Assembly: GCF_001458415.1 (NCBI RefSeq)
Contig: NZ_CYSD01000002.1
Location: 62,001-126,000, forward strand
Origin: Tritonibacter multivorans
Lineage (GTDB): Bacteria > Pseudomonadota > Alphaproteobacteria > Rhodobacterales > Rhodobacteraceae
Direction: 5' to 3'
DNA: 64,000 bases
The notes under the pieces were generated by a model. It was not told where the DNA came from and did not search any database. It saw nothing but the letters and a program-made list of their open reading frames with translations. This document shows, one piece after another, positions 1 through 8,536 of this stretch. The first letter of the stretch is position 1; every line of letters begins with the position of its first letter. Both the position numbers and the translations under genes were made by a program.

Positions 1-156
1 ATTGCCAGCCGGAACCTTCACAGAGACATAATCCGCCGCCGGGAGGTTTTCGAGCGCCGTGACAACGTCTGTGGGGCAATCATCAGATCCCAGCTCGACC
101 TCCAACACATCCAGTCCGAGATTGCGCTTTTCCCAAACAGCTTCAATGATTTTCAC
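1..156 (-). CDS. Partial N-terminal part of a GNAT-like/unknown protein downstream of luxC
   Basis: Only the first 52 codons are present; the gene runs off the left edge. A GTG start at 156 overlaps the luxC stop TGA (GTGA), so it is translationally coupled to luxC and belongs to the same operon. The visible protein begins MKIIEAVWEKRNLGLD and continues with an acidic stretch. The short W-E-x-R-N-L-G opening resembles the start of WecD-type acetyltransferases that N-acetylate dTDP-4-amino sugars, which would suit the WecE-like aminotransferase three genes upstream. That is inference from a short fragment; the family is not established. Confidence 0.55.
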   Translation of the reverse strand, partial: MKIIEAVWEKRNLGLDVLEVELGSDDCPTDVVTALENLPAADYVSVKVPAGN

Positions 157-1325
157 AATTCGAAACTCCGTGACATGAGCCGGATCAAATCCTTCCCTTC
201 CCAAACAAAAGAGAAGTGACCCGCGGTCCCGACCGGAACCACCCGGTCCACCCCCTTCATGCCGTGTTCAGCAACACAGGACAGGATGTCCGTTTTGAGA
301 TCCCCAACAAACGCCAGCGTCTGGCAGCGTTGGTCCAATGCGTCCGAAAGCTCGCCCAGGTGTTGGATACTTCGCTCTAGGAAAAACCCCTCGCTCGCGC
401 CGTGATCCAGACGGCAGGCGCTGGCGGTTTCTGCTTCAATGACCGTCAAACTGGGATGGCTTATGGATCGCCGAATGGGCGCCTCGACCGCCAATTGCGC
501 AACGCTTTTGAAATGCCGGACCCCGACACCTTCCGCTGGCTGATACTGTGCCCGATGCATGGTCTGTTTCAGCTCTGACCAGAACCGTTCTTTTGCTTGT
601 CGGATAACGACATCCTCGCCCAGCCAGAACACCAGTTTCGGGGCCGTGCAGGCGTTTTGTTCGAACGGGTAGACGTCGTTGTAAAACTTCTGCGCAATCT
701 CCCGCGCCTCGCAGGTTTCCAGATAGTCACGGGCATCGATCACCGCCGCAGAGTAGCGATTGGCGAAATGTATCTCCGTCGCGCGCGCTGGGACGGGAAT
801 GGAGGCAAACGTCTGAATTGTTTGGTCGCCGCCCCAGATCACGCGAAGGTCGCAGGTCTGCGACAGGCGTTCATTCATCGCGCTGTCGTGCCCGTACCGC
901 AGGATCGAAACCCTGTTGGACATCTTCGCCGCATCAAACGCGGCATTCAGCGCGTCCACAAACAGATCCACCTGCGGAAACGGTCTGGACGAGACGCGCA
1001 CAACACTTGGATTGCCCGCCAGCAAGGACGCCACAAGGGAGTAGGCAAAATTCAGGGGCACGTTCGCCGGGCCCACATGAAACGCAAGCCCGCGTCCCAT
1101 TAAGAAGACTTTGCCATCTCCAAGATACCCGCGGCCAATCCGATCCAGGTTCTTGCGCCGCAGGAAGAACCCCAATGTCGCAAGATCAGGAAACTGGCGT
1201 GTCGTTGACGTGTTCAGAATTTTCTGACTGACGTCATCCAAAAACCCAAGAACGGACGGATCGAACGCACGCATCGGTGCGGCCGACAGAACGTTTCCAA
1301 AATCGCTGTTGGTGAGTTCTTGCAT
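153..1325 (-). CDS. luxC: LuxC-family acyl-CoA/acyl-protein reductase
   Basis: A 390-aa protein of the LuxC family, which reduces an activated acyl group (acyl-enzyme, acyl-CoA) to an aldehyde with NADPH. The aldehyde-dehydrogenase-like fold is visible: a nucleotide-binding part around residues 80-115 (GPANVPLNFAYSL, GNPSVVR) and the presumed acyl-accepting cysteine, Cys226, in FEQNACTAPK. The start ATG lies directly after the luxE stop (no gap), so the pair is co-translated. No luxD, luxA or luxB is in the window, so this is not a light-producing lux operon. The neighbouring sugar aminotransferase suggests that the reduced acyl group feeds surface glycan or lipid modification. Family assignment is firm; the substrate is unknown. 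Confidence 0.85.
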   Translation of the reverse strand: MQELTNSDFGNVLSAAPMRAFDPSVLGFLDDVSQKILNTSTTRQFPDLATLGFFLRRKNLDRIGRGYLGDGKVFLMGRGLAFHVGPANVPLNFAYSLVASLLAGNPSVVRVSSRPFPQVDLFVDALNAAFDAAKMSNRVSILRYGHDSAMNERLSQTCDLRVIWGGDQTIQTFASIPVPARATEIHFANRYSAAVIDARDYLETCEAREIAQKFYNDVYPFEQNACTAPKLVFWLGEDVVIRQAKERFWSELKQTMHRAQYQPAEGVGVRHFKSVAQLAVEAPIRRSISHPSLTVIEAETASACRLDHGASEGFFLERSIQHLGELSDALDQRCQTLAFVGDLKTDILSCVAEHGMKGVDRVVPVGTAGHFSFVWEGKDLIRLMSRSFEL

Positions 1326-2381
1326 TTAACGCCCCTGATAGGTGTCGCTGCACCCTCGTATTTCCGCCTGAGCCATGCGGCCGTGGACTTCAAAGACTGT
1401 GCTGGCATGGGTCACACCAGCTGTCATCGTCTCACCGGGCCCAATGACCCGTCCAAGGTCCTCGGTCAGGATTGAGAATCCGGGGTAAGAGGTGGGCAGG
1501 GTCGACATAACCTGCAGCACGCCTGTTTCCCCCTCGGGTAGCGGTTCAAGCGTGTTTTGATCCCGGCAAATGATGTGATTGTAGGGATTGGTATGGAGAT
1601 ATCCCTGATCGCAGCCCAAAAAGATCGACCCAGTCTGTTCCACCATGCCGTAATAATCATGCACGCTTTGTACAAAAGGCAGCCGTTCTTTCACCCTGGC
1701 ACCAAAGGTCTGGCTGGAAATGTTCTGCGCAGCCAGCTTCTTCCAGCCCCCCCCATGGAGCAAAACCGCAGCGCCTGCCTTTTCTTTAAAGCTGTGCGCG
1801 TCAATCTTGCTCAGGAATTCCTGCCAGATAATCGCCGTGAACCCAAAGAGGAAACTTTGGTCCGCATCGCAGTCCAGAAACGCCTGAATATTCTCGTGGT
1901 TGATGGACATGTCGTCGTTCAGCGCAAAGAATTTCTTGGTCGCAAAGGTAGAGAAGCCAAGAATTCCAGCGCCGCGTGCGGAAAACGTTGCCCTGTTGGC
2001 GATCTGCGCCGGGCAATCGATCACCAGCATAGGGCGACGTTTCTTGCCCAGGACTCCGGCGACAATGGAAGACAGCGCCTTACTTTGTGCCCGTGCGGTA
2101 TCCCGGTCCAAATAGATCTGTGATCGCAGTTGCGATGTGGTGCCCGAGGATTTCATCACCTTGAACACCTCCTCCTCGGGGACGCTCTTGAGCGCGTGGG
2201 TCTTAAAGATTTCGGCCGGAAGAAATGGCAGTTCCTCCAGTCGCCCCGAAAGCGCCGATGGTCCAAACCATCGGTCAACAATATTGCGATAGGCCGAACA
2301 CGCGTCGTAGTGGTGACGCGCAAGAGACTGAAACCGCGCAAGTCTTTCGTCTGTCGCGGTTGGAAAATCAAAATCCTTCAT
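1326..2381 (-). CDS. luxE: LuxE-family acyl-protein synthetase
   Basis: A 351-aa LuxE-type ATP-dependent acyl-activating enzyme. In the classical complex LuxE activates a fatty acid as acyl-AMP and passes the acyl group to LuxC. The adenylate-forming signature KSSGTTS is at residues 77-83, and a second conserved block (VHDYYGMVEQTGSIF) lies in the C-terminal third. The reading frame is open further upstream, but ATG 2381 is chosen because AAGGA lies 9-10 bases before it and the longer form would run into the upstream aminotransferase gene. That gene ends 14 bases upstream (stop at 2395-2397). The substrate is not predictable; in this sugar-biosynthesis context a fatty or hydroxy acid is plausible. 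Confidence 0.85.
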   Translation of the reverse strand: MKDFDFPTATDERLARFQSLARHHYDACSAYRNIVDRWFGPSALSGRLEELPFLPAEIFKTHALKSVPEEEVFKVMKSSGTTSQLRSQIYLDRDTARAQSKALSSIVAGVLGKKRRPMLVIDCPAQIANRATFSARGAGILGFSTFATKKFFALNDDMSINHENIQAFLDCDADQSFLFGFTAIIWQEFLSKIDAHSFKEKAGAAVLLHGGGWKKLAAQNISSQTFGARVKERLPFVQSVHDYYGMVEQTGSIFLGCDQGYLHTNPYNHIICRDQNTLEPLPEGETGVLQVMSTLPTSYPGFSILTEDLGRVIGPGETMTAGVTHASTVFEVHGRMAQAEIRGCSDTYQGR

Positions 2382-2394
2382 TGATTTTCCGTCC

Positions 2395-3615
2395 TTAAAC
2401 ACCTGATCTGTTTGTCGCCGCCGCCGAAGAAATTCCTGCCCCGGACAACAATTGCGCCGGGCTGTGCAGCGAGGCAAGCCAGCTGAGTTCCAGAACCTCC
2501 GTGGCTGCAGAGATCACGGTTTCAATGTCAGAGCCCAAATCATAAAACATCGGCAGGCGGACCAATGTCTCTGATACTTGGTCGGTCACTGTTAGTGACC
2601 CATGTGTTCTGCCATACCGCCGTCCCGCCGGCGCGGAATGCAGAGGCACATAGTGGAAGGGCGTCCCAATTCCCCGTGCCTTCATTTCCTGAATAAAATG
2701 CTGTCGCGCGTTTTGGCTTTTCATAAGAAAATAGAACATGTGGCCATTGCCATCACAGTCAGGAAGCGCCTTGGGAAGCGTCACCAGGCCGCGATCTTCC
2801 AGATCGGAAAATGCCTCGGTATAGGCATCATACACCGAAAGCCTTCGGGCTCGAATGGCGGGTTCCACATCAAGCTGTGCGGCCAGATAAGCTGCAATCA
2901 ACTCCCCCGGTAAAAAGGAGGAGCCAATGTCGACCCAGGTGTATTTATCGACCTGTCCTCGAAAGAACTGCGACCGGTTGGTGCCCTTTTCGCGAATGAT
3001 TTCCGCACGCTCCGCCATGGCTGGATTGTTGACAACCAACGCCCCACCTTCGCCGCTGATGACGTTTTTGGTTTCGTGAAAACTAAAGGCGGCAAGATCG
3101 CCAAAACTGCCTGCCGGTCGCCCCTTGTAGCGCGAACCAAGCGCCTGTGCCGCATCTTCGATCAAGAAGAGCCCGTGATCCTTTGCAATGTCGGCCAAAG
3201 TCTCGATCCCTGCCGGGAACCCCGCATAGTGAACCGCCATAATCGCGCGTGTTTTCGAGGTAATCGCCGCACGCACCTTGTTTGGATCCAGACAAAGCGA
3301 GACCGGGTCAATATCAACAAAAACTGGAACCGCGCCCCGAAGCACGACCGCATTTGCAGTCGAGACAAAGGTGAAAGAGGGCATAATAACCTCATCCCCC
3401 GGCCCGAGGTCGCACAATATCGCCGCCATTTCCAAGGCCGCCGTGCAGGAGTGGGAAATAAGGGTGTCCCCGCCGCCGACCAATTTGGAGATCTGCTTTT
3501 GGCAACGCTCCGTATATGTGCCGTCGCCTGCAAGCTGACCCAGCCGCACCGCATCCCGGATATATTTGATCTCGTCACCGACAAGACTGGGCTTGTTGAA
3601 TGGGACTTTGTTCAT
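2395..3615 (-). CDS. wecE: WecE/RffA-like dTDP-4-keto-6-deoxy-hexose aminotransferase
   Basis: A 406-aa PLP-dependent aminotransferase of the DegT/DnrJ/EryC1/StrS family. The PLP lysine is Lys183 in FSFHETKN, followed by SGEGGA, the form typical of WecE/RffA enzymes that convert dTDP-4-keto-6-deoxyglucose to dTDP-4-amino-4,6-dideoxygalactose. The N-terminal substrate-binding part (FNKPSLVGDEIKYI) and SHSCTAALEMAA are also typical of the subgroup. About 25 extra residues after the usual C-terminus have no recognised motif. It is the first gene of a minus-strand operon with luxE, luxC and the partial gene. The WecF-like transferase at 20282-21316, which would use the resulting dTDP-Fuc4NAc, fits this activity. 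The family is certain; the exact sugar is inferred. Confidence 0.85.
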   Translation of the reverse strand: MNKVPFNKPSLVGDEIKYIRDAVRLGQLAGDGTYTERCQKQISKLVGGGDTLISHSCTAALEMAAILCDLGPGDEVIMPSFTFVSTANAVVLRGAVPVFVDIDPVSLCLDPNKVRAAITSKTRAIMAVHYAGFPAGIETLADIAKDHGLFLIEDAAQALGSRYKGRPAGSFGDLAAFSFHETKNVISGEGGALVVNNPAMAERAEIIREKGTNRSQFFRGQVDKYTWVDIGSSFLPGELIAAYLAAQLDVEPAIRARRLSVYDAYTEAFSDLEDRGLVTLPKALPDCDGNGHMFYFLMKSQNARQHFIQEMKARGIGTPFHYVPLHSAPAGRRYGRTHGSLTVTDQVSETLVRLPMFYDLGSDIETVISAATEVLELSWLASLHSPAQLLSGAGISSAAATNRSGV

Positions 3616-3773
3616 ATCGACGCGGCCTTTCTAGCGATCTTGCTTTCGCCCCCCTTTCCGGCAGGCGATCAGGCCAAATTTACCGATTCCAAATTAACAA
3701 AGGGTGTCGAGGTTAAACGCTCCTCGTACATCCCAAATGAAAGCCGCCGCCCGGCGCGAAAATCCCGCCACCC

Positions 3774-4919
3774 TCACAATGCGTTTTCGAAGAGTTTTGT
3801 GAGGTTTTCTTCTGTGAGTTTGATTGGGTTGCCGCCGCAGGAGGGGTCGGTGATTGCGTCTTTGACGAGGGCGGGGATGGCGGTTTCGGTGATGCCGAGG
3901 GCGCGCAGGGATGAGGGAATGCCAAGACGGTTGTTGAGATCCTGAACAAAGGCGCAGAAGCCCTCAAAGCCGCCCTCGATCCCCAAGTAAGCCGCCGCCT
4001 GATCAAAGCGGTCGCGGATGGCGGGCGCGTTGAAGGCCAACACGGCGGGCATGCAGACCGCATTGGTGGTGCCGTGGTGGGTGTTGAACTGCGCGCCCAC
4101 GGGGTGGCTCATGGCGTGGATAGCGCCCAGCCCCTTCTGGAAGGCGGTCGCGCCCATCATCGCCGCTGACATCATCTGGGCACGGGCCTCCAGATCCTGA
4201 CCATCGGCATAGGCGCGCGGCAGGTAATCCTTGACCAGACGCATGCCCTCCAGCGCAATGCCCTGACTCATCGGGTGATAATGCGGGCTGGAAAACGCCT
4301 CCACACAATGGGCAAAAGCGTCCAATCCGGTGCCTGCGGTGATCGCGGGCGGCATGCCCACGGTCAGTTCCGGGTCGCAGATCACCACGGCGGGCAGCAC
4401 CTTGGGGTGAAAGATGATCTTCTTGGCGTGGGTTTCAGAATTGGTGATGACGCTGGCGCGGCCCACCTCAGATCCGGTGCCCGCGGTGGTGGGCACCGCG
4501 ATAATGGGCGCAATTGCATCCGCATCTGCCCGCGTCCACCAGTCGCCAATATCCTCAAAATCCCAGACCGGACGGGTTTGGCCTGCCATAAAGGCCACCA
4601 TTTTCCCCAGATCCAGCCCCGAGCCCCCGCCAAAGGCGATGACCCCATCATGGCCGCCCGCCTTATAGGCCGCGACCCCCGCTGCGAGGTTGATCTCGTT
4701 TGGGTTCGGGTCGACCTCGGCAAAAATCGCACGCCCCAGACCTGCGGCCTCCAGAATATCCAGCGTTGCGGATGTGATCGGCAAAGCGGCCAGCCCCCGG
4801 TCCGTGACCAGCAGAGGGCGTTTCATCCCCGCCTGCGCGCAGGCGTCGGACAGTTCAGCAATGCGGCCAGCGCCGAATTTGATCGCGGTCGGATAGGACC
4901 AGTTTCCAACAAGGCTCAT
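3774..4919 (-). CDS. Iron-containing (group III) alcohol dehydrogenase
   Basis: A 381-aa Fe-ADH family NAD(P)-dependent dehydrogenase. The nucleotide-binding GGGSGLDLGK and the metal-site region are visible (DAFAHCVEAFSSP, then GLGAIHAMSHPVGA and HHGTTNA with the metal-binding histidines). ATG 4919 is used because it overlaps the stop of the aldehyde dehydrogenase gene (ATGA). It is the last gene of the ten-gene catabolic operon. Its placement after an aldehyde dehydrogenase and a gamma-glutamyl ligase suggests oxidation of an alcohol group on a glutamylated or free amino alcohol. The family is firm; the substrate is inference. Confidence 0.85.
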   Translation of the reverse strand: MSLVGNWSYPTAIKFGAGRIAELSDACAQAGMKRPLLVTDRGLAALPITSATLDILEAAGLGRAIFAEVDPNPNEINLAAGVAAYKAGGHDGVIAFGGGSGLDLGKMVAFMAGQTRPVWDFEDIGDWWTRADADAIAPIIAVPTTAGTGSEVGRASVITNSETHAKKIIFHPKVLPAVVICDPELTVGMPPAITAGTGLDAFAHCVEAFSSPHYHPMSQGIALEGMRLVKDYLPRAYADGQDLEARAQMMSAAMMGATAFQKGLGAIHAMSHPVGAQFNTHHGTTNAVCMPAVLAFNAPAIRDRFDQAAAYLGIEGGFEGFCAFVQDLNNRLGIPSSLRALGITETAIPALVKDAITDPSCGGNPIKLTEENLTKLFENAL

Positions 4920-6298
4920 GAGGTCACCTTTTTCAGATGGTAGGATTTCGGGCGGGTGAGGTTCTGATAGCCAATCACAGAAAGTCCGCCCCCGCGCCCG
5001 GTGTTCTTGCAGCCCGTCCAGCACAGGCCGGGATCCAGATAATCAGCCCGGTTCATAAAGACCGTCCCGGTTTCCAGCTGGTCGCCAATGCGCGCGGCGC
5101 GCTCCACATCCGCAGTCCAGAGCGACGCCGTCAGACCAAAGTCGCAGTCATTCATCAGCCGGATCGCTTCCGCATCAGAAGAAACCTTCATAATGCCGAC
5201 CACCGGGCCAAAGCTTTCTTCGCGCATCACCCGCATGTCATGGGTCACATCCGTCAGGATCTGCGGCGTCAGATAAGCGCCGCCATCATCGGCGGCAAAG
5301 AGGTCTATATGAGCGGTCGCGCCATCGGCCACAGCCTCGGCAATCTGGGCCCGCACCTCAGCGGCGAAACGCACATTGGCCATTGGCCCCAGCGTGGTTG
5401 CGGGATCCATGGGATTGCCCAGCTTATAGCCCTGAACCAGCGCCACGGCTTTGGCCACGAAGCTGTCATACAGGCTTTCGTGCACATAGATCCGCTCAAT
5501 CCCGCAGCAGCACTGACCGGCGTTGAACATGGCGCCATCAATCAACGTGTCGACCGCCGCATCCAGATCGGCGTCCTCCATCACATAGCCCGGATCCTTG
5601 CCGCCCAGTTCGGTGCCAACACCGGTAAACGTCCCTGCCGCCGCGCGCTCCATCGCCTGCCCCCCGCCGACGGACCCGGTGAAGTTCACAAAATCAAAGG
5701 CGCGATCTGCAATCAGGGCCGAGGTGGCGTCATGATCAAGAAAGACATTGGCAAAGACATCCTCAGGCACGCCCGCGCTGTGGAAGGCCGCCGCCATGCG
5801 CTCGCCCACCAAAAGGGTCTGGGTGGCATGTTTCAGCACCACCGTATTGCCCGCAATCAGCGCAGGCGCGACAGTGTTGATCGCGGTCATATAGGGGTAG
5901 TTCCAGGGCGCCACGACCAGCACCACCCCATGGGGGATGCGTTTGATGTACCGGCGGAAGGTCGCATCCTCGCCCACCTCAATGTCAGCAAGGCTCTCTG
6001 CAGCGATCTGCGCCATATACTGCGCCCGTTCCTCAAAGCCGCCAAATTCCCCGCCATAGCGCACAGGCCGGCCCATCATCTGCGCCAGTTCCGGCACGAT
6101 CTCATCATTCATGGCGCCCACAGCGGCCACGCCCGCCAGCACCAGATCAATGCGCTCCTGCAAGGGTCGCGCCGCCCAGGCCGCCTGCGCCGCGCGCACA
6201 CGGGCAACTGTGGCACGGGCGGCCTCAAGGGGCAGCGTGTCGCGCGTGGCAAAGACCGATCCATCAATCGGCGAGATACAGCTCAGCTTCTGGCGCAT
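4916..6298 (-). CDS. Aldehyde dehydrogenase family protein
   Basis: An NAD(P)-dependent aldehyde dehydrogenase of about 460 aa. Counting from an ATG two codons further upstream at 6304, the general base is Glu232 in TELGGK and the nucleophile is the middle cysteine, Cys266, of GQCCCG. The cofactor-binding APWNYP and the FTGSVGGG loop are present. Both 6304 and 6298 are possible starts; AGGAGG about 6-8 bases before the pair favours either. A 91-bp gap, which holds a copy of a palindromic repeat, separates it from the glutamine-synthetase-like gene; the downstream dehydrogenase overlaps it by 4 bases. It probably oxidises the aldehyde made by the adjacent Fe-alcohol dehydrogenase. Confidence 0.85.
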   Translation of the reverse strand: MRQKLSCISPIDGSVFATRDTLPLEAARATVARVRAAQAAWAARPLQERIDLVLAGVAAVGAMNDEIVPELAQMMGRPVRYGGEFGGFEERAQYMAQIAAESLADIEVGEDATFRRYIKRIPHGVVLVVAPWNYPYMTAINTVAPALIAGNTVVLKHATQTLLVGERMAAAFHSAGVPEDVFANVFLDHDATSALIADRAFDFVNFTGSVGGGQAMERAAAGTFTGVGTELGGKDPGYVMEDADLDAAVDTLIDGAMFNAGQCCCGIERIYVHESLYDSFVAKAVALVQGYKLGNPMDPATTLGPMANVRFAAEVRAQIAEAVADGATAHIDLFAADDGGAYLTPQILTDVTHDMRVMREESFGPVVGIMKVSSDAEAIRLMNDCDFGLTASLWTADVERAARIGDQLETGTVFMNRADYLDPGLCWTGCKNTGRGGGLSVIGYQNLTRPKSYHLKKVTS

Positions 6299-6329
6299 GG
6301 GCACCTCCTTTTGGCCGCAGCGGCCTGTC

Positions 6330-6374
6330 TTTCATCTTTTTCCAAATATCCCGGGGGTGCGGGGGCTGGCCCCC
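6330..6374 (+). repeat. Palindromic repeat copy R1 (intergenic)
   Basis: It starts TTTCATCTTTTTCCAAATAT, then CCCGGGGGT, then a perfect 8-bp stem GCGGGGGC-TG-GCCCCCGC that ends at about 6376. It sits between the glutamine-synthetase-like gene and the aldehyde dehydrogenase gene within an operon. It is nearly identical to the copy at 45498, with a compensatory C/T and G/A change at the second stem pair. Confidence 0.85.
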
Positions 6375-6395
6375 GCTCCGACCTCCCGGTTCCGC

Positions 6396-7775
6396 TCAGG
6401 CTTTCTCAAACCCACGGGCGATCTCATAGGTGGTCACCACGCGGTTGAACTCTTCGATCTCCCACGCGGCCGCGCGCGCATAATGGGTGATTACCTCTTC
6501 CCCCATGGCCGCGCGCAGCATGTCCGATGCAAGCAGGGCGTCGCGCGCCTCGCGCAGGGTGCGCGGCAGGTGGCGGCTGTCGTCTTCACTGTAAGCATCG
6601 CCCGCAAAAGGCTCCGGCAGCGGCAACTCTTCCTCAATGCCCTTGAGCCCCGCCGCCAGCATCGCCGCCAGCGCCAGATAGGGGTTCATGTCGGACCCCG
6701 GCGTGCGGCATTCCACCCGCACCCCCTTGGTGCCATCGCCGCACAGGCGGAAGGCGGCGGTGCGATTGTCCACCGACCAGACCACCTGTGTCGGCGCAAA
6801 GGTGCCTTTGGCAAAGCGCTTGTAGCTGTTGATATAGGGCGCAAAGAAATAGGTGCAGTCGGGCGCGTATTTCAAAAGCCCGGCCATATAGTGATCCATC
6901 AGCTTGGATTTCCCCAGAGGCGCGGTTGCGTCATAAAACGCGTTCTCTCCCTCAGCCCAGAGCGACTGGTGCACATGGGCAGCTGATCCGACGCGATCAT
7001 GGTGCCATTTCGCCAGAAAACTTGCCGCAGACCCGTGCAGATGGGCGATTTCCTTGATGCCATTCTTTGCCAGCGTGTGGTGATCGGCCGTGGCCAGCGC
7101 CCCGGCATATTTGATGTTCAGCTCTTCCTGACCCGCCTCTGCCTCGCCTTTGGAGCCCTCTACCGGGATCCCCATGGCGCGCAGATGGTTGCGGATCGGG
7201 CGCATCACGCCCTCTTCTTTGGTGGTCTGGAAGATGTGGTAATCTTCATTGTAGTTCGAGATCGGCTTGAGGTCGAACCCAGCCCGGGCAATCTCGTCAT
7301 GGGTGCCCTGAAACAGGAAAAACTCCAGCTCCGTCGCCATCACCGGTGAAAACCCCATGGCCTCGGCGCGGGCAATCTGCCGCTTCAGCATCTCGCGCGG
7401 CGAATGGGGCACGGGCGCGTGGCTGTGGTGATCCAGCACATCACAGAGCACCATCGCCGTGCCCTCAAGCCAGGGCACCGGGCGCAAGGTGGTCAGATCC
7501 GGTTTCATCACATAGTCGCCATAACCCGCCTGCCAGCTGCTGGAGGCATAGCCATCCGGCGTCGCCATCTCCAGATCCGTGGCCAGCAGATAAGTGCAGC
7601 AATGGGTCTCCCCCTCCCGGGCATCCAGAAAACTCTCTGCAAAGCTTTCGGCCTGAAACCGCTTCCCCATCAAACGACCCTGCATATCAACAAGACACAC
7701 CAATACGGTGTCAATCAAACCAGATCCAATCTGGGTCCGCAGCGTGTCGGGGGAGAGTAGTCTGGTCACGTCCAA
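6396..7775 (-). CDS. Glutamine-synthetase-like gamma-glutamyl-amine ligase (PuuA-like)
   Basis: A 459-aa member of the glutamine synthetase superfamily. Compared with housekeeping GlnA it has the PuuA-like layout: an N-terminal beta-grasp part, the catalytic ATELEFFLF strand around residue 150, and the ATP/metal site around NIKYAGALATADHHT. Such enzymes join the gamma-carboxyl of glutamate to an amine (putrescine, ethanolamine, methylamine, isopropylamine) using ATP. It is preceded by an amidohydrolase gene that overlaps its start by 10 bases and followed by aldehyde and alcohol dehydrogenases, the set expected for a gamma-glutamylation pathway. The amine is inferred to be an amino alcohol from the choline-type transporter and kinase in the operon. 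Confidence 0.8.
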   Translation of the reverse strand: MDVTRLLSPDTLRTQIGSGLIDTVLVCLVDMQGRLMGKRFQAESFAESFLDAREGETHCCTYLLATDLEMATPDGYASSSWQAGYGDYVMKPDLTTLRPVPWLEGTAMVLCDVLDHHSHAPVPHSPREMLKRQIARAEAMGFSPVMATELEFFLFQGTHDEIARAGFDLKPISNYNEDYHIFQTTKEEGVMRPIRNHLRAMGIPVEGSKGEAEAGQEELNIKYAGALATADHHTLAKNGIKEIAHLHGSAASFLAKWHHDRVGSAAHVHQSLWAEGENAFYDATAPLGKSKLMDHYMAGLLKYAPDCTYFFAPYINSYKRFAKGTFAPTQVVWSVDNRTAAFRLCGDGTKGVRVECRTPGSDMNPYLALAAMLAAGLKGIEEELPLPEPFAGDAYSEDDSRHLPRTLREARDALLASDMLRAAMGEEVITHYARAAAWEIEEFNRVVTTYEIARGFEKA

Positions 7776-8536
7776 GCCTCCTTAGTGTTGAGTTTCTGGA
7801 GCGCCGGCTGAAGCATCGTCAGGATTTCGGTCGCGATGGTGTCGATCTGCCCTGAGTGTTCCAGCAAGTCGTTACGCACCTCGATCATCGCGTTGGGCAC
7901 GCCCCGCGCGATCGCATGGCGTTGCAGCGTGTGGGTTACCCCGTCTTGCGGACCATAAGGTTCGTTTCGCGCGATACAGCGATGCGGCAGCAGAGAGGCC
8001 TGTTCCAGCATGCCATCCACAAGGCGGCTGTCCACGTCATGCAAGAGCCCCAGTTCCGTTTCGCGCACCTCTCCGTGAAAGACAGGTGTGAAACTGTGCA
8101 CGGTAACCAACACCACATCCGGACCCGCTGCGGTGATCAGCTCTGACAGCGCCTGTGAAAATGGATCATAGATTTGGGCCGTGCGCGCGGCACGGGTTGC
8201 GGCCGTCAAATCGCGGTTGCCGGGCACCTCGATACGTTCCGATTTGTCCGGCATAGCCGTCTCAGAGTCTGGTGGGCGGTTGCAGTCATAGACCAGGCGC
8301 GACACTGTGCCCGCAATCATCGGAGCCTCCAGCGCCGCGGACAACCGCGCAGCCAATGCGCGCGCGCCTGGATCCCACGCGGCGTGGCTTTGGCGGTCTT
8401 CCGGGGCAAGGCCAAGCCCCGCATAACACGCTGGAATATGGGAACTTGCATGTTCACAGACCAGAACCACACCACTTTGCCCTTTTGGGGTCATGATTTC
8501 AAAGGGAGCCAGCCCCATGTTCTGCACGTCAACCAT
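7766..8536 (-). CDS. N-formylglutamate amidohydrolase-family protein
   Basis: A 256-aa zinc hydrolase of the N-formylglutamate amidohydrolase (HutG-type) family. The N-terminal metal-site motif VCEHASSHIP is at about residues 27-35, and VTVHSFTPVF and the later HTLQRHA are the other family blocks. ATG 8536 is preferred over upstream codons because it overlaps the stop of the phosphatase gene. No other hut genes are present, so histidine degradation is unlikely. Next to a gamma-glutamyl ligase it may cleave a gamma-glutamyl or N-acyl amide bond to release the product and glutamate. That role is inference from context. Confidence 0.75.
   Translation of the reverse strand: MVDVQNMGLAPFEIMTPKGQSGVVLVCEHASSHIPACYAGLGLAPEDRQSHAAWDPGARALAARLSAALEAPMIAGTVSRLVYDCNRPPDSETAMPDKSERIEVPGNRDLTAATRAARTAQIYDPFSQALSELITAAGPDVVLVTVHSFTPVFHGEVRETELGLLHDVDSRLVDGMLEQASLLPHRCIARNEPYGPQDGVTHTLQRHAIARGVPNAMIEVRNDLLEHSGQIDTIATEILTMLQPALQKLNTKEAWT

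Noticed and set aside
153-2381. Bioluminescence operon
   Set aside because: luxC and luxE are present but no luxA, luxB or luxD; the neighbouring gene is a sugar aminotransferase. Light production is not supported.
4937-6448. A 503-codon plus-strand open frame
   Set aside because: It is antisense to the aldehyde dehydrogenase, which has clear catalytic motifs; the translation is rich in Arg, His and Gly without a family signature, as expected for a GC-rich shadow frame.
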